Positions 5,053 through 7,344 of a stretch of 7,344 nt of DNA are shown one piece after another; the stretch's first letter is position 1, and each line of letters begins with the position of its first letter. The notes beneath the pieces are model-generated. The model had not been told where the DNA came from, searched no databases, and saw only the letters and a program-made list of their open reading frames with translations. Made by a program: the position numbers and the translations under genes. The stretch comes from Candidatus Nanohaloarchaea archaeon (GTDB lineage: Archaea > EX4484-52 > GLR71), in NCBI GenBank assembly GCA_030636885.1, contig DAOVVY010000042.1, forward strand, positions 1 to 7,344. Reading direction: 5' to 3'.

Positions 5053-7344
5053 ATGAAACGAAGCGCTATAATCTTGTTCTTGATTTTTTTCAGCCTCCTT
5101 TTGTCCCCGGTTTTCGGGCAGGAGACTACAGACGATGATCTCTACGGTGATATCGGCGAGACTGAATTATCCCAGAGACCCGGCCTGACACCTGACAGCC
5201 CATTATATTTCATCGACGAATTCGTAGAAGGCATCCTTGTTGGTAACAATCCTGAAAAGGCCTTAAAGTATAAGGAAGAGAAGATTATAGAAGCACAACA
5301 GATGATTAGGGCAGGCAAAAAGGAAGAAGCAAAAAAAGCATTTGAAAAAGCCGAAAAATATGGGGTTATTCTTGAGCAGGAAGTGTCTCCCGAGATAGAG
5401 ATAAAAGTGCGGGCGAGCTCAAAAGCGGTCAAAGCTATCATGGAAGATCTTCATTATGATATGGATGGCGAAGGCTGGGACGAGATAAAAGATATTGTCG
5501 AAGACCGGAAAGAGCAGGAAGACAAGATTGCGATGGCCGCAAAGATATCCTCTCAGATAAAAAAGTTATGCAGCACTCTTGCAAATCTGGATCCTAAAGA
5601 ATATTCAAGGATCTGCAAGACTGATGATGATGCGCCAGAATGGCAAAAAAAATTAGACAAAGAACTTTCAAAAGAACAAGAAAAAGAGGCTAAAGAATTT
5701 TTCAAGATTATGTCAACTTGCTTTGAGGATCCAAGAGAATGCGCCTGTGAAGACATAACGATTAAATCATTTTCAGAGAAATGCAGTGAGATTGCGCCAT
5801 TGAGCGCAGACTGTATGGATGGCGATGAAGATGCATGTACTGCGATGGATAATATGGATGATCCCATAGACCTGTTACCTCCACACTTGCAAGCTGCGAT
5901 GGAGGCTGTAGAAGATAGATTCAAGGAAGCAGAATTTGATCATCACATGCCTCAAGAATGTATAGATGCGAAGGTTACGACCCGAGACGGTTGTGAAGAG
6001 ATAATGTTTAAGGCAAATGCTCCTGACGAATGCATAAAAGAATATGAGGCAGGAACACTTGAATTCAACGGAGAGAAAGAGGCAAGGATGAGATGCGAAC
6101 AGATTATGTTCAATCTAGACGCACCTCAGGAATGTCTTGATGCCGGTCTTGACGGCACCGGACGCGATGACTGGAAAGAGTGTGAAGTGATCCGTTTCAA
6201 GCTTGATGCACCCGAAGAATGTCTTGATGCAGGTCTTGACGGCAGTGACAGGGACGACTGGAAAAAGTGCGAAGCAATCAGGTTTAGATTAGAGGCACCC
6301 GATGAGTGTATTGATGCAGGTTTTGACGGCACCGGCCGTGATGACTGGAAGAAATGTGATGCTATAAGGTTCAGGCAGGATGCGCCACAGGAATGTCTTG
6401 ATGCTGGCCTTGATGGTACTGGACGCGATGACTGGAAAGAGTGTGATGCCATAAGATTCAGGCTGGATGTACCACAGGAATGTCTTGATGCCGGTCTTGA
6501 TGGCACAGGGAGAGATGACTGGAAAGAGTGCGAAGTCATCCGTTTCAGATTAGAGGCGCCAGAAGAATGTCTTGATGCAGGTATCGACGGTACTGGTCGT
6601 GATGACTGGAAAGAGTGCGAAGTAATCCGTTTCAGACTGGAAGCACCCGAAGAATGCCTTGATGCCGGCCTTGACGGTACCGGCCGATATGACTGGAAAG
6701 ACTGTGAAGCTATCCGTTTCAAGCTGGATGCACCAAGAGAATGCCTGAAAGCAGGTCTTGATGGTACAGGACGCGACGACTGGAAAGAATGCAATGCGAT
6801 AACTTTCAGACTTGACTCACCAAAAGAATGTCTCGATGCAGGTCTTGACGGTACGGGAAGGGATGACTGGAAAGACTGTGAAATTATCCGTTTCAGGCTG
6901 GAAGCTCCTGAAGAATGTCTTGATGCAGGTATTGACGGCACCGGCCGTGATGACTGGAGAAAATGCGACGAGATAAGGATGGGTATTGAAGAGAGAGAGC
7001 GTCAGGAAGAAGATGAAAGACGGGAACAGGAAGAGCGTGACCGAGAAGAAGAACATGATAGTCAGCAGGATGATGAATTATCTTCAGAACCAATCCCTTC
7101 TGAACCCGAACTACCTCAGGATAATCCGCAGGAAATTATGCCTGTCGGGACACCTGAATCAGATGGTGATACAACGGGTGACCAAAATACAACACCGGGA
7201 CAGGAAGCAACCCCAGAATCGGAGCCTGCTCAAGAAAATGAACCGACATCTGAACCAGAAACTCCACTTGACTCAGGATCCGAAACATCTCCAGAGTCTG
7301 ATTCAGAACCAACACCAGAACCTGAACCTCAGCCCGAGCCGGAC
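5053..7344 (+). CDS. Secreted Cys-repeat protein with DUF5667-like region (3' end beyond window)
   Basis: The frame runs 764 codons without a stop to the window edge. A signal peptide covers about residues 1-22 (hydrophobic 5-19, SPVFG before Gln23). Residues 43-133 begin with GLTPDSPLYFIDEFVE, the typical entry of DUF5667 in archaeal exported proteins, then charged helices. Residues 134-295 hold eight Cys, including a C-A-C pair at 230-232. Residues 298-355 are two divergent Cys repeats, and 356-645 are ten repeats of exactly 29 residues. Residues 646-670 are an Arg/Glu-rich helix, and 671-764 a low-complexity Pro/Glu/Ser/Thr-rich acidic tail, as in surface stalks or linkers. The protein must be extracytoplasmic; adhesion or envelope structure is a guess. 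A C-terminal anchor may follow beyond the window. The start is chosen from the leaderless TATA spacing and the signal peptide directly after it. Confidence 0.85.
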   Translation, partial: MKRSAIILFLIFFSLLLSPVFGQETTDDDLYGDIGETELSQRPGLTPDSPLYFIDEFVEGILVGNNPEKALKYKEEKIIEAQQMIRAGKKEEAKKAFEKAEKYGVILEQEVSPEIEIKVRASSKAVKAIMEDLHYDMDGEGWDEIKDIVEDRKEQEDKIAMAAKISSQIKKLCSTLANLDPKEYSRICKTDDDAPEWQKKLDKELSKEQEKEAKEFFKIMSTCFEDPRECACEDITIKSFSEKCSEIAPLSADCMDGDEDACTAMDNMDDPIDLLPPHLQAAMEAVEDRFKEAEFDHHMPQECIDAKVTTRDGCEEIMFKANAPDECIKEYEAGTLEFNGEKEARMRCEQIMFNLDAPQECLDAGLDGTGRDDWKECEVIRFKLDAPEECLDAGLDGSDRDDWKKCEAIRFRLEAPDECIDAGFDGTGRDDWKKCDAIRFRQDAPQECLDAGLDGTGRDDWKECDAIRFRLDVPQECLDAGLDGTGRDDWKECEVIRFRLEAPEECLDAGIDGTGRDDWKECEVIRFRLEAPEECLDAGLDGTGRYDWKDCEAIRFKLDAPRECLKAGLDGTGRDDWKECNAITFRLDSPKECLDAGLDGTGRDDWKDCEIIRFRLEAPEECLDAGIDGTGRDDWRKCDEIRMGIEERERQEEDERREQEERDREEEHDSQQDDELSSEPIPSEPELPQDNPQEIMPVGTPESDGDTTGDQNTTPGQEATPESEPAQENEPTSEPETPLDSGSETSPESDSEPTPEPEPQPEPD
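5944..6117 (+). repeat. Two divergent Cys repeats preceding the regular array
   Basis: The unit at 5944-6015 has 24 residues and the unit at 6016-6117 has 34. Both keep P-x-E-C-I near the front and C-E-x-I-M-F at the end, but the stretch between the two Cys is 10 and 20 residues, against 15 in the regular units. They look like older members of the array. Confidence 0.75.
6118..6987 (+). repeat. Ten tandem 87-bp (29-residue) Cys repeats
   Basis: Units start at 6118, 6205, 6292, 6379, 6466, 6553, 6640, 6727, 6814 and 6901 with no length change. The pattern is [DE]-x-P-x-E-C-[LI]-x-A-G, then DGTGRDDW, then [KR]-[EKD]-C-[ED]-x-I-R-F-[KR]-L. All ten keep both Cys (positions 6 and 22) and the Asp-Trp. 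Most DNA differences between units are silent (for example varied Gly, Leu and Arg codons), so the protein sequence is what is conserved. The last unit ends in the divergent RKCDEIRMGI. Confidence 0.95.

Noticed and set aside
6126..6941. Long antisense open frame rich in Ser, Arg and Pro across the repeat array
   Set aside because: It is the reverse reading of the 87-bp repeats; the array keeps any stop-free antisense frame open. The plus-strand frame has the signal peptide, conserved Cys and silent codon changes.
6118..6987. CRISPR-like periodic repeats
   Set aside because: The 87-bp units are directly adjacent with no unique spacers, and they stay in a coding frame.

Overview
The window looks archaeal. 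Several genes have an AT-rich TATA element about 26 nt before the start codon with no leader, the pattern of leaderless archaeal mRNAs. Two starts instead follow GGTGAT, a perfect match to the usual archaeal 16S rRNA tail. A stand-alone LigD-type 3'-phosphoesterase fits an archaeon too. A secreted protein with a DUF5667-like region and Cys-rich repeats suggests a DPANN-type lineage (Woesearchaeota-like), but that is a guess from family memory.

Layout. Positions 1-586 hold a repair gene pair: the 3' end of an endonuclease III gene (nth) and, 4 nt later, a stand-alone 3'-phosphoesterase. Positions 587 to about 3700 form an AT-rich accessory block (8/60 G+C at 1021-1080 and 14/60 at 2881-2940, against 37/60 at 301-360 and 33/60 at 5101-5160). 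The block holds a minus-strand membrane-anchored protein with no conventional start codon, a D-2-hydroxyacid dehydrogenase homologue with Lys at the usual catalytic Arg position, a pentapeptide-repeat protein, an unrecognised acidic protein, and a detached second copy of the last 153 bp of the pentapeptide gene.

Positions 3724-4875 encode an exported beta-helix protein with several membrane spans (bactofilin-like, polymer-forming type), followed by a hairpin plus T-run. From 5053 to the window edge runs a secreted protein of at least 764 residues: signal peptide, DUF5667-like helical region, Cys-rich region, two divergent and ten near-perfect 29-residue Cys repeats, a charged helix, and a Pro/Glu/Ser/Thr-rich tail. 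It has no stop codon in the window.

How the genes work together. The first two probably act in base-excision or strand-break repair. The two long genes at the right both make envelope or surface proteins but have separate promoters. The AT-rich block looks acquired and rearranged. Its genes each seem to have their own promoter, and nothing in the sequence shows a shared pathway. I do not see a complete known defence system, CRISPR array, transposase, integrase or RNA gene.
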